Assembly (NCBI RefSeq): GCF_900240335.1
Contig: NZ_LT964979.1
Span: 2,666,001 to 2,730,000 of the forward strand
Length of the DNA: 64,000 bases
Direction of reading: 5' to 3'
Source of the DNA: Flavimobilis massiliensis
GTDB lineage: Bacteria; Actinomycetota; Actinomycetes; Actinomycetales; Cellulomonadaceae
The notes under the pieces were generated by a model. The model was not told the DNA's origin, did no database searches, and saw nothing but the letters and a program-made list of their open reading frames with translations. Each line of letters opens with the position of its first letter. The first letter of the stretch is position 1. The translations under genes and the position numbers were made by a program. This document shows positions 26,255 to 35,793 of the stretch, piece by piece.

Positions 26255-26268
26255 TAGGATTGTCCCCA
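26255..26268 (+). promoter_or_regulatory. metG promoter, probably leaderless
   Basis: TAGGAT at 26255-26260 lies 7 nt before the ATG at 26268 and no purine-rich ribosome-binding site is present, so transcription should start at or next to the A of the ATG. Confidence 0.5.
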
Positions 26269-27875
26269 TGGCCCAGAACTCGTCCTTCTACATCACGACG
26301 CCGATCTACTACGTCAACGACGCCCCCCACATCGGGCACGCGTACACGACGGTCGCGGCGGACGTCCTCGCGCGCTGGCACCGCCAGCGCGGCGACGACA
26401 CGTGGCTCCTCACCGGCACGGACGAGCACGGCCAGAAGGTCATGAACACCGCGGCGTCGCACGGCGTGTCCCCGCAGGAGTGGGCGGACCGCCTCGTCAC
26501 CGAGGAGTGGCAGCCCGTCCTCGCGACGCTCGACGCGACGAACGACGACTTCATCCGGACGACGCAGCCCCGGCACACCGAGCGCGTCCAGCGGTTCCTC
26601 CAGGCGCTCTTCGACGCGGGCCACATCTACCAGGGCAAGTACGAGGGCTACTACTGCGTCGGCTGCGAGGAGTACAAGCTCGACGGCGACCTCGTCGACG
26701 GCACGGGCGAGCACGAGGGCGTCAAAGTGTGCCCCATCCACTCCCGCCCCGTCGACTGGCTCTCCGAGGACAACTACTTCTTCCGGCTCTCCGCCTACGC
26801 GGACCGGCTCGTCGAGCTCTACGAGTCCCACCCCGAGTTCGTCCAGCCCGCTTCGGCGCGCAACGAGGTCATGGCGTTCGTCAAGGGCGGCATGAAGGAC
26901 CTCTCGATCTCCCGCAACACGTTCGACTGGGGCATCCCCCTGCCGTGGGACTCCTCGCACGTCCTCTACGTGTGGTTCGACGCGCTGCTCAACTACGCGA
27001 CGGCCGTGGGCCTCGGCGACATCGAGGGTGCGGGCGCGGAGCAGTTCGCACGCCGCTGGCCCGCCGCCGTGCACCTCGTCGGCAAGGACATCCTGCGGTT
27101 CCACGCCGTCATCTGGCCGGCCATGCTCATGGCCGCGGGCCTGCCCCTGCCGGGCACCGTCTTCGCGCACGGCTGGCTGCTCGTCGGCGGCGAGAAGATG
27201 AGCAAGTCGAAGCTCACGGGCATCGCCCCGTCGCAGGTCATCGACCACTTCGGCTCGGACGCGTTCCGCTACTACTTCATGCGCGCGATCTCGTTCGGCT
27301 CGGACGGCTCGTTCTCGTGGGAGGACATGTCGGCGCGCTACGCGGGCGACCTCGCCAACGGCCTCGGCAACCTCGCCTCGCGCGTCGCCGCGATGGTCGG
27401 CAAGTACTTCGGTGGCGTCCTGCCCGCGGCCGGGGACGCCCAGGAGATTGACCTCGCGCTCGCGGCGGTCGCTGCGCGCGCGACGGCCGACGCGGAGGCC
27501 GCGATCGACCGCATCGCGCCGCACGACGCGCTCGCGGCGATCTGGACGCTCGTCGACGCCGCGAACCACTACGTCACCGACACCGAGCCGTGGAAGGTCG
27601 CGAAGGACGCGAGCGCGCTCGGCGACGGCGGCCGTCTCGCGACGATTCTCGTGACGCTCGCCGAGTCGCTGCGGTCGCTTGCGGTGCTCCTCCACCCGGT
27701 CATGCCGAAGGCGACGCAGTCCCTGTGGGCGCAGCTCGGCGCGGAGGCCGCGCTCGGTGCGCTCGCGGAGCAGCCCCTCGCGGGCGCCGCGACGTTCGGC
27801 GTCCTGCCCGCGGGCACCGTCGTCACGAAGGGGGACGCGCTCTTCCCGCGTCTCGAGGATCCGGCCGAGGCCTGA
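26268..27875 (+). CDS. metG: Methionine--tRNA ligase
   Basis: A 535-residue class I aminoacyl-tRNA synthetase charging tRNA-Met; cytosolic. The HIGH motif is APHIGHAYTT (about residues 23-32), GTDEHGQKV follows, the zinc-knuckle region has YCVGCEEYK and KVCPIH, and the KMSKS motif is EKMSKSKL (about 310-317). The anticodon-binding helical domain ends the protein; there is no C-terminal tRNA-binding EMAP-like extension, which is the shorter actinobacterial form. Followed at once by tatD. Confidence 0.97.
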   Translation: MAQNSSFYITTPIYYVNDAPHIGHAYTTVAADVLARWHRQRGDDTWLLTGTDEHGQKVMNTAASHGVSPQEWADRLVTEEWQPVLATLDATNDDFIRTTQPRHTERVQRFLQALFDAGHIYQGKYEGYYCVGCEEYKLDGDLVDGTGEHEGVKVCPIHSRPVDWLSEDNYFFRLSAYADRLVELYESHPEFVQPASARNEVMAFVKGGMKDLSISRNTFDWGIPLPWDSSHVLYVWFDALLNYATAVGLGDIEGAGAEQFARRWPAAVHLVGKDILRFHAVIWPAMLMAAGLPLPGTVFAHGWLLVGGEKMSKSKLTGIAPSQVIDHFGSDAFRYYFMRAISFGSDGSFSWEDMSARYAGDLANGLGNLASRVAAMVGKYFGGVLPAAGDAQEIDLALAAVAARATADAEAAIDRIAPHDALAAIWTLVDAANHYVTDTEPWKVAKDASALGDGGRLATILVTLAESLRSLAVLLHPVMPKATQSLWAQLGAEAALGALAEQPLAGAATFGVLPAGTVVTKGDALFPRLEDPAEA

Positions 27876-27876
27876 C

Positions 27877-28785
27877 GTGGGACGTCGCCGCGAGCGGGGC
27901 TGGGCTCCTGACCCGGACCCGCTCGAGGTGCCGGCCGTCGACGGCCACACGCACCTCGACTCGATCCACGACGTCCTCGGCCCCGAGGACCCGCACCCGA
28001 CCGTCCGCGAGACGATCGAGCGGGCCGTGGCCGTCGGCGTCACCCGCATGGTGCAGATCGGCTGCGACCTCGAGGCTGCGCGCACGACCGTCCGGCTCGT
28101 CGAGGAGCATCCGGAGCTGCTCGGCGGCGTCGCGATCCATCCCAACGAGGCGCCCCTGCACGCGGGGATCCGCGAGGTCGCGCCCGACGGGCTCGAGCCC
28201 GCGCCGCTCCCGCGGCACGACGTGAGCCTCGACGACGCCCTCGCGGAGATCGCGTCGCTCGCGCGGCACCCGCGCGTGCGGACCGTCGGCGAGACGGGGC
28301 TCGACTTCTTCCGCGGCGGCGAGCGCGCTCGCGAGGTGCAGCGTGAGTCGTTCCGGGCACACCTCGCGCTCGCGCGCGAGACGGGCCTGCCCGTGCAGAT
28401 CCACGACCGGGACGCGCACGCGGACGTCCTCGACGTCCTCGCGCGCGACGGCGCGCCGGACGCGGTCGTCTTCCACTGCTTCTCGGGCGACGCCGAGATG
28501 GCGTCGTTCTGCGCGGCGCAGGGCTGGTACCTCTCGTTCGCGGGCCCTGTGACGTACAAGGCCAACGAGGGCCTGCGGGCCGCGCTGCGGGTGACGCCGC
28601 CGGGCCGGTTGCTCGTCGAGACCGACGCGCCCTACCTCACGCCCGTGCCCGCACGGGGGCGCCCCAACGCGCCGTACCTCCTGCCGCACACGGTGCGGTT
28701 CGTCGCGGAGACGCTCGGCCGCACGGAGGCCGAGGTCGCGGCGCTGACGAGCGCGAACGCGGAGCGGCTCTACGGCCCGTGGTGA
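27877..28785 (+). CDS. tatD: TatD-family metal-dependent DNase/hydrolase
   Basis: A 302-residue TatD-type TIM-barrel hydrolase, a Mg-dependent 3'-5' DNase in studied members. Metal-binding motifs seen are DGHTHLD (residues 21-27), VGETGLDFFRG, PVQIHDRDAH, VFHCFSGDAEM and LVETDAPYLTP. GTG 27877 lies 1 bp after the metG stop, and the N-terminal RRRERGWAPDPDPLEVP is typical of actinobacterial copies. The next expected genes in this syntenic block are an rpfB-like gene, ksgA and ispE; only the first is found. Confidence 0.94.
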   Translation: MGRRRERGWAPDPDPLEVPAVDGHTHLDSIHDVLGPEDPHPTVRETIERAVAVGVTRMVQIGCDLEAARTTVRLVEEHPELLGGVAIHPNEAPLHAGIREVAPDGLEPAPLPRHDVSLDDALAEIASLARHPRVRTVGETGLDFFRGGERAREVQRESFRAHLALARETGLPVQIHDRDAHADVLDVLARDGAPDAVVFHCFSGDAEMASFCAAQGWYLSFAGPVTYKANEGLRAALRVTPPGRLLVETDAPYLTPVPARGRPNAPYLLPHTVRFVAETLGRTEAEVAALTSANAERLYGPW

Positions 28786-28900
28786 CGGACCTCGCGCATG
28801 GTGAGAACTGTCACCGGGTGTTGCCACGGGCGGTCCGGGCGGGGTTGAATCGGGGGCGTCCGTGACCATGGACGACGACCCACCCCAGGGAGACAGCACC

Positions 28901-29851
28901 GTGGAGACCCGCCGCGCGCGCCGCGAGCAGCGCTCTCGCCGCTCGCCGCTCCGGCTGTCCGCGCAGGTCGCTGTCCTCGCAGTCCTCTTCGGCGGCACCG
29001 TCGCCTACGCCGGGTCTGACGACGCGACGGACACGATGGTCGTCGCCGCCGACACCGCCGAGGTCGACCTCGCGGAGAGGTCCCGCTCCGTCGCGTCCCG
29101 CGGCGACGTCCGTGCGACGGCGGTGACGCTCGTCGTCGACGGCGTCGAGCGGGCCGTGACGACGACGCACCCGACGGTGCGCGCGACCCTCCATGCGGAG
29201 GGCGTGACGCTCGACGACGCCTCGGTCGTCCTCACGGACCTCGACGCGCTCGTCACCGACGGCATGCGCATCGAGGTCGCCGCGGTCACCGAGACGACGA
29301 CGACGGTGACGGAGAAGGTCGAGCACGGCTCGTCCGAGGTCGACGACGCGAACCTCGTCAAGGGCACGCGCATCGTCGAGACCCGCGGGGTCGACGGCGA
29401 GTCGACGACCACCTACCTCGTGCGCACCGCGAACGGCGAGGAGATCGAGCGGACGGCGCTCACGAGCGTCGTCGTGTCCGAGGTGCGCGACGAGGTCGTG
29501 CGCGTCGGGACGATGTCCATCCCGGACTCGACCGCGAAGGTTCTCTCGCCGAACCAGGCGCGGGCGCTCGCGAAGTCGCTCGTCGCCGAGCGAGGCTGGG
29601 ATTCGAGCGAGTTCACGTGCCTCGACACGCTGTGGACGCGCGAGTCGAACTGGCGCGTCACGGCGCACAACACGAGCTCGGGCGCGTACGGCATCCCGCA
29701 GTCCCTCCCGGGCTCGAAGATGGGCTCGGTCGCGTCCGACTGGCGCACGAACGCCCGCACGCAGATCACGTGGGGTCTCGGTTACATCAAGAACCGTTAC
29801 GGCACGCCGTGCGGCGCGCTCTCGCACTCCCACGCGCGAGGCTGGTACTGA
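28901..29851 (+). CDS. DUF348/G5/transglycosylase-like cell-wall protein (RpfB-like), copy 1
   Basis: A 316-residue secreted cell-wall protein. Signal-anchor helix at about residues 18-35 (SAQVAVLAVLFGGTVAYA), one DUF348 domain (VTLVVDGVERAVTTTHPTVR onwards), a G5 domain (about 135-210, TRIVETRGVDGESTTTYLV), and a C-terminal lytic-transglycosylase-like domain (about 232-316) with LWTRESNW, GAYGIPQSLPGS, WGLGYIKNRYG and CGAL. The Glu of RESNW is the likely catalytic acid. RpfB-like proteins remodel peptidoglycan and promote growth resumption. I chose GTG 28901 because AGGGAGA lies 7 nt upstream; GTG 28862 and ATG 28868 are in frame but lack such a site. Confidence 0.85.
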   Translation: METRRARREQRSRRSPLRLSAQVAVLAVLFGGTVAYAGSDDATDTMVVAADTAEVDLAERSRSVASRGDVRATAVTLVVDGVERAVTTTHPTVRATLHAEGVTLDDASVVLTDLDALVTDGMRIEVAAVTETTTTVTEKVEHGSSEVDDANLVKGTRIVETRGVDGESTTTYLVRTANGEEIERTALTSVVVSEVRDEVVRVGTMSIPDSTAKVLSPNQARALAKSLVAERGWDSSEFTCLDTLWTRESNWRVTAHNTSSGAYGIPQSLPGSKMGSVASDWRTNARTQITWGLGYIKNRYGTPCGALSHSHARGWY

Positions 29852-29855
29852 GCCT

Positions 29856-31073
29856 GTGACGTCCCGCCGGACCGCGCGCGCCGCGGTCTCCTCCGCCGTC
29901 GTCCTCGTCGTCGCCGCGGCCACGACGCTCACGCTCACGGCCCTCGCGCCCACGGGCACGCCCTGGACGGGCGCGCCCTGGACGGGCGCGTCCGCGCTCG
30001 GCGCGACGACAGCCCCCACGGAGCGTCCGACGCCGGCGTCCCGCAGCACCGAGCGCGCCCACGCGCTCCCCGTCGCGCTCGTCGTCGACGGGGTCGAACG
30101 GGCCGTCGTCACGAGCGCGCAGGACGTCACGGCGCTTCTCGTCGAGCAGGACGTCATCCTCGGTGACCGCGCCGTCTCCCACGACCTCGACGCCCCGGTT
30201 GTCTCCGGCATGCGCGTCGAGATCGTCGACGTCACGTGGACGCACGAGACGCTCGAGGTCGACGTCGAGCCCGAGCTCGAGGAGATCGAGGATCCGACGC
30301 TCGCCGCGGGCACGACGCGTGTCGTCTCCGCCGGCACGGCAGGGCGGTCCGTGACGACGTACCTCGTCGCCTCGGTCGACGGCGTCGAGTCGTCACGCTC
30401 CGAGGTCGTTTCCGTCGTCCTGCGTGAGCCTGTCGCGGGCCGCGTCCGCGTCGGCACGGCCGACGCGCCGAGCGCGTCCCCGACGCCCTCGGCGCGGCCG
30501 AGCGCGGGTCCGTCGGCCGAGCCGACGTCGCCGGTGACCTCGGCGCCCGCACCCGACGACGATGCCGGTCCCGACGACGACACCGTCGCACCCGAGCCGA
30601 CGCCCACGGCGACGCCGTCCCCGAAGCCCTCCGCGAAGCCTGAGCCGAAGCCCTCCAGGAAGCCTGAGCCGACGCCCGAGCCGACGCCCGAGCCGACGCC
30701 CGAGCCGACGCCCGAGCCGACGACCGCGCCGCCCGGCACCGACGGCACGACACCCGCGTCCGCGAAGGCGATCGCCAAGCGGAAGGTCGCCGCACGCGGC
30801 TGGAGCTCGAGCGAGTACCGGTGCCTCGTGACGCTGTGGGAGCGCGAGAGCAACTGGAGCTACAAGGCCGCCAACCCGTCGTCGACGGCCCGGGGGATCC
30901 CGCAGGCGCTCATGAGCGTGCACTTCGGGGCCGACTGGCGCACGAGCGAGGCCGGTACGCGCTACCTCACGACGCCAAGCGTCCAGATCGATTGGGGTCT
31001 TCGGTACATCGCCGGCCGCTACGACGGCCCGTGCGGGGCGCTCGCACACTCCGACAAGCGCGGCTGGTACTAG
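29856..31073 (+). CDS. DUF348/G5/transglycosylase-like cell-wall protein (RpfB-like), copy 2
   Basis: A 405-residue paralogue of the preceding gene, starting 4 bp after its stop. Order: signal peptide (about residues 8-32), DUF348 (ALVVDGVERAVVTSAQDVTA), G5 (TTRVVSAGTAGRSVTTYLV), a long Pro/Thr/Glu linker with four tandem PEPT-type units (about 250-295), and the same transglycosylase-like domain (LWERESNW, ARGIPQALM, WGLRYIAGRYDGPCGAL). The linker would let the enzyme reach across the wall and is a candidate for O-mannosylation. The stop TAG (31071-31073) takes its last base from the inserted IS; before insertion it would have been TAA. Confidence 0.85.
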   Translation: MTSRRTARAAVSSAVVLVVAAATTLTLTALAPTGTPWTGAPWTGASALGATTAPTERPTPASRSTERAHALPVALVVDGVERAVVTSAQDVTALLVEQDVILGDRAVSHDLDAPVVSGMRVEIVDVTWTHETLEVDVEPELEEIEDPTLAAGTTRVVSAGTAGRSVTTYLVASVDGVESSRSEVVSVVLREPVAGRVRVGTADAPSASPTPSARPSAGPSAEPTSPVTSAPAPDDDAGPDDDTVAPEPTPTATPSPKPSAKPEPKPSRKPEPTPEPTPEPTPEPTPEPTTAPPGTDGTTPASAKAIAKRKVAARGWSSSEYRCLVTLWERESNWSYKAANPSSTARGIPQALMSVHFGADWRTSEAGTRYLTTPSVQIDWGLRYIAGRYDGPCGALAHSDKRGWY

Positions 31074-31088
31074 GCCGTGTTGCTAAAT

Positions 31089-31688
31089 CTATTGGAGTGC
31101 TGCGGAGAGGCAGGGGCCGGCTGCGTATGAGCGGGCGGTCTTGTCGTAGCGGGACGCGAGTCCTCGCCACTGCTTGACGAAGCTGAAGCACCGCTCGATC
31201 ACGTTGCGACCCTTGTAGCGTTCCTGCTGCTCGTCGCCGAAGTCGATCGGCCTGCCTCGCTTCTTGCGACGCTTCGCGATCTGGTCATCGCGCTCGGGGA
31301 TCGTGGTCTTGATGCCGCGCTCGCGCAGCCAGGCGCGGTTCTTCCGCGACGGATACCCCTTGTCCGCGATCACGCGGTCGGGACGCCTGCGCGGCCGACC
31401 GCGTCCGGGGACGTGGATCTCGTCGAGCACGTCGGCGAACATGCTCGTGTCCGCGATCTGCCCGCCGGTGAGCACGAACGCCAGAGCCCGGCCCTGCCCG
31501 TCGCAGACGAGGTGGATCTTCGTCGTCAAACCACCCCGGGACCGGCCGATCGCGTGATCAGACGGCTCCGGCCCCGACAGTGTGTAATTCGACACGACCC
31601 CCTGTGGTCCGTGGCAGGGTCGCGCCGTGCTGGTGCACGCGCGCGATCGAGGAGTCCACCGACACGACCCAGTCGATCTCTCCCGCAA
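31089..31688 (-). CDS. IS5-family transposase, OrfB
   Basis: C-terminal transposase part. The meaningful region starts at about SNYTLSGPEPSDHAIGRSRG and continues with LTTKIHLVCDGQGRALAF, DRVIADKGYPSRKNR (second catalytic Asp) and NVIERCFSFVKQWRGLASRYD (catalytic Glu, with the Y-(2)-R-(3)-E-(6)-K-like signature). The first 25-30 residues of the open frame are not homologous and would be replaced by OrfA sequence through frameshifting. Confidence 0.88.
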   Translation of the reverse strand: MRERSTGSCRWTPRSRACTSTARPCHGPQGVVSNYTLSGPEPSDHAIGRSRGGLTTKIHLVCDGQGRALAFVLTGGQIADTSMFADVLDEIHVPGRGRPRRRPDRVIADKGYPSRKNRAWLRERGIKTTIPERDDQIAKRRKKRGRPIDFGDEQQERYKGRNVIERCFSFVKQWRGLASRYDKTARSYAAGPCLSAALQ

Positions 31689-31947
31689 GCGACGCGCGCC
31701 GCTGCACCTGGGTGAGCAGGTCTTCCCAGACGCCCGCCTCCGCCCATCGGCGGAAGTTCTTATAGATCGTGTTCCAGTTCCCGAACCGCTCGGGCAGGTC
31801 CCGCCACGCCGAACCCGTCCGGAACCGCCACGCGGTCGCCTCGACCACCGTGCGCCGATCCACCGGCGGACGGCCCCGCGTCCGCACCGGCGGGAACACC
31901 TCCTGGATCAGCTCCCAGACCTCGTCCGTGATGACATCTCGAGTCAC
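31558..31947 (-). CDS. IS5-family transposase, OrfA
   Basis: A 129-residue N-terminal transposase part: ITDEVWELIQEVFPP, RGRPPVDRRTVVEATAW, GSAWRDLPERFGNWNTIYKNF, and WVVSVDSSIARVHQHGA, which carries the first catalytic Asp. It overlaps OrfB; the junction near 31590-31615 contains a run of five G on the coding strand (ACAGGGGGT) where a +1 (or -2) shift would join the frames into one DDE enzyme. Confidence 0.88.
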   Translation of the reverse strand: MTRDVITDEVWELIQEVFPPVRTRGRPPVDRRTVVEATAWRFRTGSAWRDLPERFGNWNTIYKNFRRWAEAGVWEDLLTQVQRRASLAGEIDWVVSVDSSIARVHQHGATLPRTTGGRVELHTVGAGAV

Positions 31948-31996
31948 ATCTCAAGGATCGCCGACGTGCCCCTGATCACCATTTAGCAACACGGCC

Positions 31997-32100
31997 TAAG
32001 GAGAAACCNCATGTCGAATATCGTCCTTGATTATGTGTAGTGAACCACAAGGGCGGGCGAGAGGGACGCGCGGGGAGGGGGGAGAGAGAGCGGTGCAGCG
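31997..32100. other. Junction segment with an ambiguous base
   Basis: Right of the IS the sequence reads TA-AGGAGAAACC-N-CATG and then an unusually A/T-rich 30-nt stretch (about 32011-32040) that could code only nine residues (MSNIVLDYV). The N at 32009 is the only ambiguous base in the window. The composition change and the N suggest a scar, a deletion endpoint or an assembly join. Confidence 0.6.
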
Positions 32101-33902
<1,802 letters not shown>

Positions 33903-33903
<1 letters not shown>

Positions 33904-33915
33904 CGCGCGAGTTTA
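33903..33915 (-). promoter_or_regulatory. ABC-F gene promoter, probably leaderless
   Basis: On the minus strand TAAACT (33910-33915) is followed by 6 nt and the GTG start, with no ribosome-binding site in between. Confidence 0.5.
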
Positions 33916-33944
33916 TCGGTCCGGGCTCACGGGCCCGGCCGCCG

Positions 33945-34472
33945 TCAGGCGTCGAACTGCCCGAGCACCGTGCGCAGGAGGCCCGCGAGCTCGTCGCGGT
34001 CGTCGGCGCCGAGGGCTCCGAGGATCGTGTGCTCCTCCGCGACGAGGTCGGCCATCGCGGCGTCGACCTTCGTGAGGCCTGCGGTCGTGAGGCGGACGAT
34101 GACGCCGCGTCGGTCGCCGGGGGAGGGGTGGCGCGAGACGAGGCCGTGGTCCTCGAGGCGGTCGATGCGGTTCGTCATGGTGCCGGACGTCACGAGCGTC
34201 TGGGTGAGGAGCGCGCCGGGGGAGAGCTCATAGGGCACGCCTGCGCGGCGTAGGGCGGAGAGGACGTCGAACTCCCACGTCTCGAGGTCGTGGCGCGCGA
34301 ACGCGCTACGCCGTGCGCGGTCGAGGTGCCGGGCGAGGCGGGTGACGCGGGAGAGGACCTCGAGGGGGCCGACGTCGAGGTCGGGGCGCTCACGGCGCCA
34401 CGCGGCGACAATGCGGTCGACCTCGTCGGGGGTCGCGGCCGTGCCTGCGTGCGCTGTGCCGTCGAGGTCCAT
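33945..34472 (-). CDS. MarR-family transcriptional regulator
   Basis: A 175-residue MarR regulator. The winged helix is complete: LLTQTLVTSGTMTNRIDRLE (recognition helix, about residues 88-107), HGLVSRHPSPGDRRGVIVRLT (wing with DRR). It lies downstream of the ABC-2 exporter genes on the same strand, separated from them by a strong hairpin, so it is probably an independent unit; the target is not evident, although the adjacent exporter or the ABC-F gene are candidates. Confidence 0.9.
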   Translation of the reverse strand: MDLDGTAHAGTAATPDEVDRIVAAWRRERPDLDVGPLEVLSRVTRLARHLDRARRSAFARHDLETWEFDVLSALRRAGVPYELSPGALLTQTLVTSGTMTNRIDRLEDHGLVSRHPSPGDRRGVIVRLTTAGLTKVDAAMADLVAEEHTILGALGADDRDELAGLLRTVLGQFDA

Positions 34473-34548
34473 CGCACCAGATTACTTGACGTCGAGATAC
34501 CTGCGGGAGCCCCGGCCCGCCGGGGCACCGCAGCGTGCCTGACATGCC

Positions 34549-34600
34549 CGACGGATCGACGCGGTCCCCCGTCGGACGGGGGGACCGCGTCGATCCGTCG
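34549..34600. terminator. Long hairpin terminator
   Basis: A 22-bp perfect stem (34549-34570 with 34579-34600, core GATCGACGCGGTCCCCC) and an 8-nt loop directly after the stop of the ABC-2 permease. It should end the exporter transcript and insulate the MarR gene. Confidence 0.75.
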
Positions 34601-34611
34601 AGAAGGCGCGC

Positions 34612-35793
34612 TCAGCGAGCCCGCAGCACCTCGCGCAGCGGCACGCGCGCTCCCGTGAGGAGCACGGCACGGCCGTAGATGCGGCCCGCGACCCACACGA
34701 GGAGCGCGACGAGCGCGGCGCACACGACGATCATGAGGACGATCTCCCACGGCGCCGCGACGCCGAGTGCCGACCGCATCGGCATGATGAGCGGCGTGAA
34801 GAACGGCACGTACGACAGGACGGTGACGAGAGTGTTCGTCGGGTCCCACGGAGCGACGGAGATGCCGACGGCGTACGGGATCATGAGCATCATGAGGATC
34901 GGCGTCGTCACGGACGCGACGTCCTCCTGGCGGGAGACGAGCGCGCCCGCCGCGGCGAAGAGCAGCGCGTAGATGGCGTAACCGAGCAGGAACCACACGA
35001 GGGTCGAGCCCGCGGCCGACCACAGGTCGACGTCGACGCCGTCGAGCAACCCGAAGGCGTTCGCCGAGCCTGCCCCGACCGCGACGTACGTCGCGACTTG
35101 CGCGAGGCCGAGGGCGCCGATGCCGAGGACCTTGCCCGCGATGAGCTCGGCGGGCCGGATCGTCGCGAGGAGGATCTCCACGACGCGGCTCGACTTCTCC
35201 TCGACGACGCCCTGCGCGACCATCTGCCCGGTCGTCATGATGGCGACGAAGATGAGGATGCCGACGACCTGTCCGAGGATCGACGCTCCGAGGTCGGGGC
35301 CCTTCGTGGGTTCCTCGAGCGTCGTGACGGCGGGCTGCGCGCTGAGGACGGCGGCGTCGACCGCTGCGGGGTCGCCTCCGAGAGAGGTGATCGCGGCGCC
35401 GAGGGCCTGCTGCTGCGCCATGACGGTGAGCGTGGGGCCGAGGTCGCTCGGGACTTCGGTGCTCACGGTGACGTGCACCGTGCCGTCCGGTGCGAGTCCG
35501 ACGAGCACGTCGTCGTCGCTGAGGTTCGGGGCCCCGGCCAGGGGGCCGAGGACCTCGGTCTCGACGAGCGTTCCCGTGGAGGTGGCCGCGCGTTCGAGCG
35601 CGGTTGCGGTGACGTCGTCGGTGACGAGGACGTGCAGCGGCTCGGGCTCCTTGCCGCCGAGGAACCCGACGAGCGCGGAGCCCGCGACGATGAGGACGAG
35701 AACGACGGCGGTCGTCCACACGAAAGCCTTCGAGCGGGCGCGGGTCGAGATCTCGCGTGCGGCGACGAGCCGCACGGTCCGGGCGGGGCTCAT
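34612..35793 (-). CDS. ABC-2 type transporter permease (NatB-like)
   Basis: A 393-residue permease. A cytosolic start REISTRARSKAFVW leads into helix 1, then an outer domain of about 170 residues, then five helices from ILGQVVGILIFVAIMTTGQM with the conserved VEEKSSRVVEILLATIRPAELIAGKVLG block (quoted motif: VEEKSSRVVEILLAT), and the typical VTTPILMMLMIPY and GRIYGRAVL regions. This matches NatB/DUF-type ABC-2 exporters for sodium or drugs. Its ATG overlaps the ATPase stop (ATGA), so the pair forms one system. Substrate unknown. Confidence 0.9.
   Translation of the reverse strand: MSPARTVRLVAAREISTRARSKAFVWTTAVVLVLIVAGSALVGFLGGKEPEPLHVLVTDDVTATALERAATSTGTLVETEVLGPLAGAPNLSDDDVLVGLAPDGTVHVTVSTEVPSDLGPTLTVMAQQQALGAAITSLGGDPAAVDAAVLSAQPAVTTLEEPTKGPDLGASILGQVVGILIFVAIMTTGQMVAQGVVEEKSSRVVEILLATIRPAELIAGKVLGIGALGLAQVATYVAVGAGSANAFGLLDGVDVDLWSAAGSTLVWFLLGYAIYALLFAAAGALVSRQEDVASVTTPILMMLMIPYAVGISVAPWDPTNTLVTVLSYVPFFTPLIMPMRSALGVAAPWEIVLMIVVCAALVALLVWVAGRIYGRAVLLTGARVPLREVLRAR

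Larger units (their letters stand above)
31073..31996 (-). mobile_element. IS5-family insertion sequence (IS427-like), about 924 bp
   Basis: The element is bounded by perfect 16-bp terminal inverted repeats, GGCCGTGTTGCTAAAT (31073-31088) and ATTTAGCAACACGGCC (31981-31996), flanked by the dinucleotide TA on both sides (31071-31072 and 31997-31998). Restored, the target reads CTAA, which fits the YTAR target and TA duplication of the IS427 group. It encodes a DDE transposase in two overlapping frames. Both termini and both frames are intact, so it looks young and possibly active. It lies exactly in the stop codon of the RpfB-like copy 2 gene. Confidence 0.92.

Noticed and set aside
32011..32040. 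Nine-codon gene MSNIVLDYV after the IS
   Set aside because: It has a plausible GGAG site, but it is next to an ambiguous base in a compositionally odd scrap and no function can be supported.
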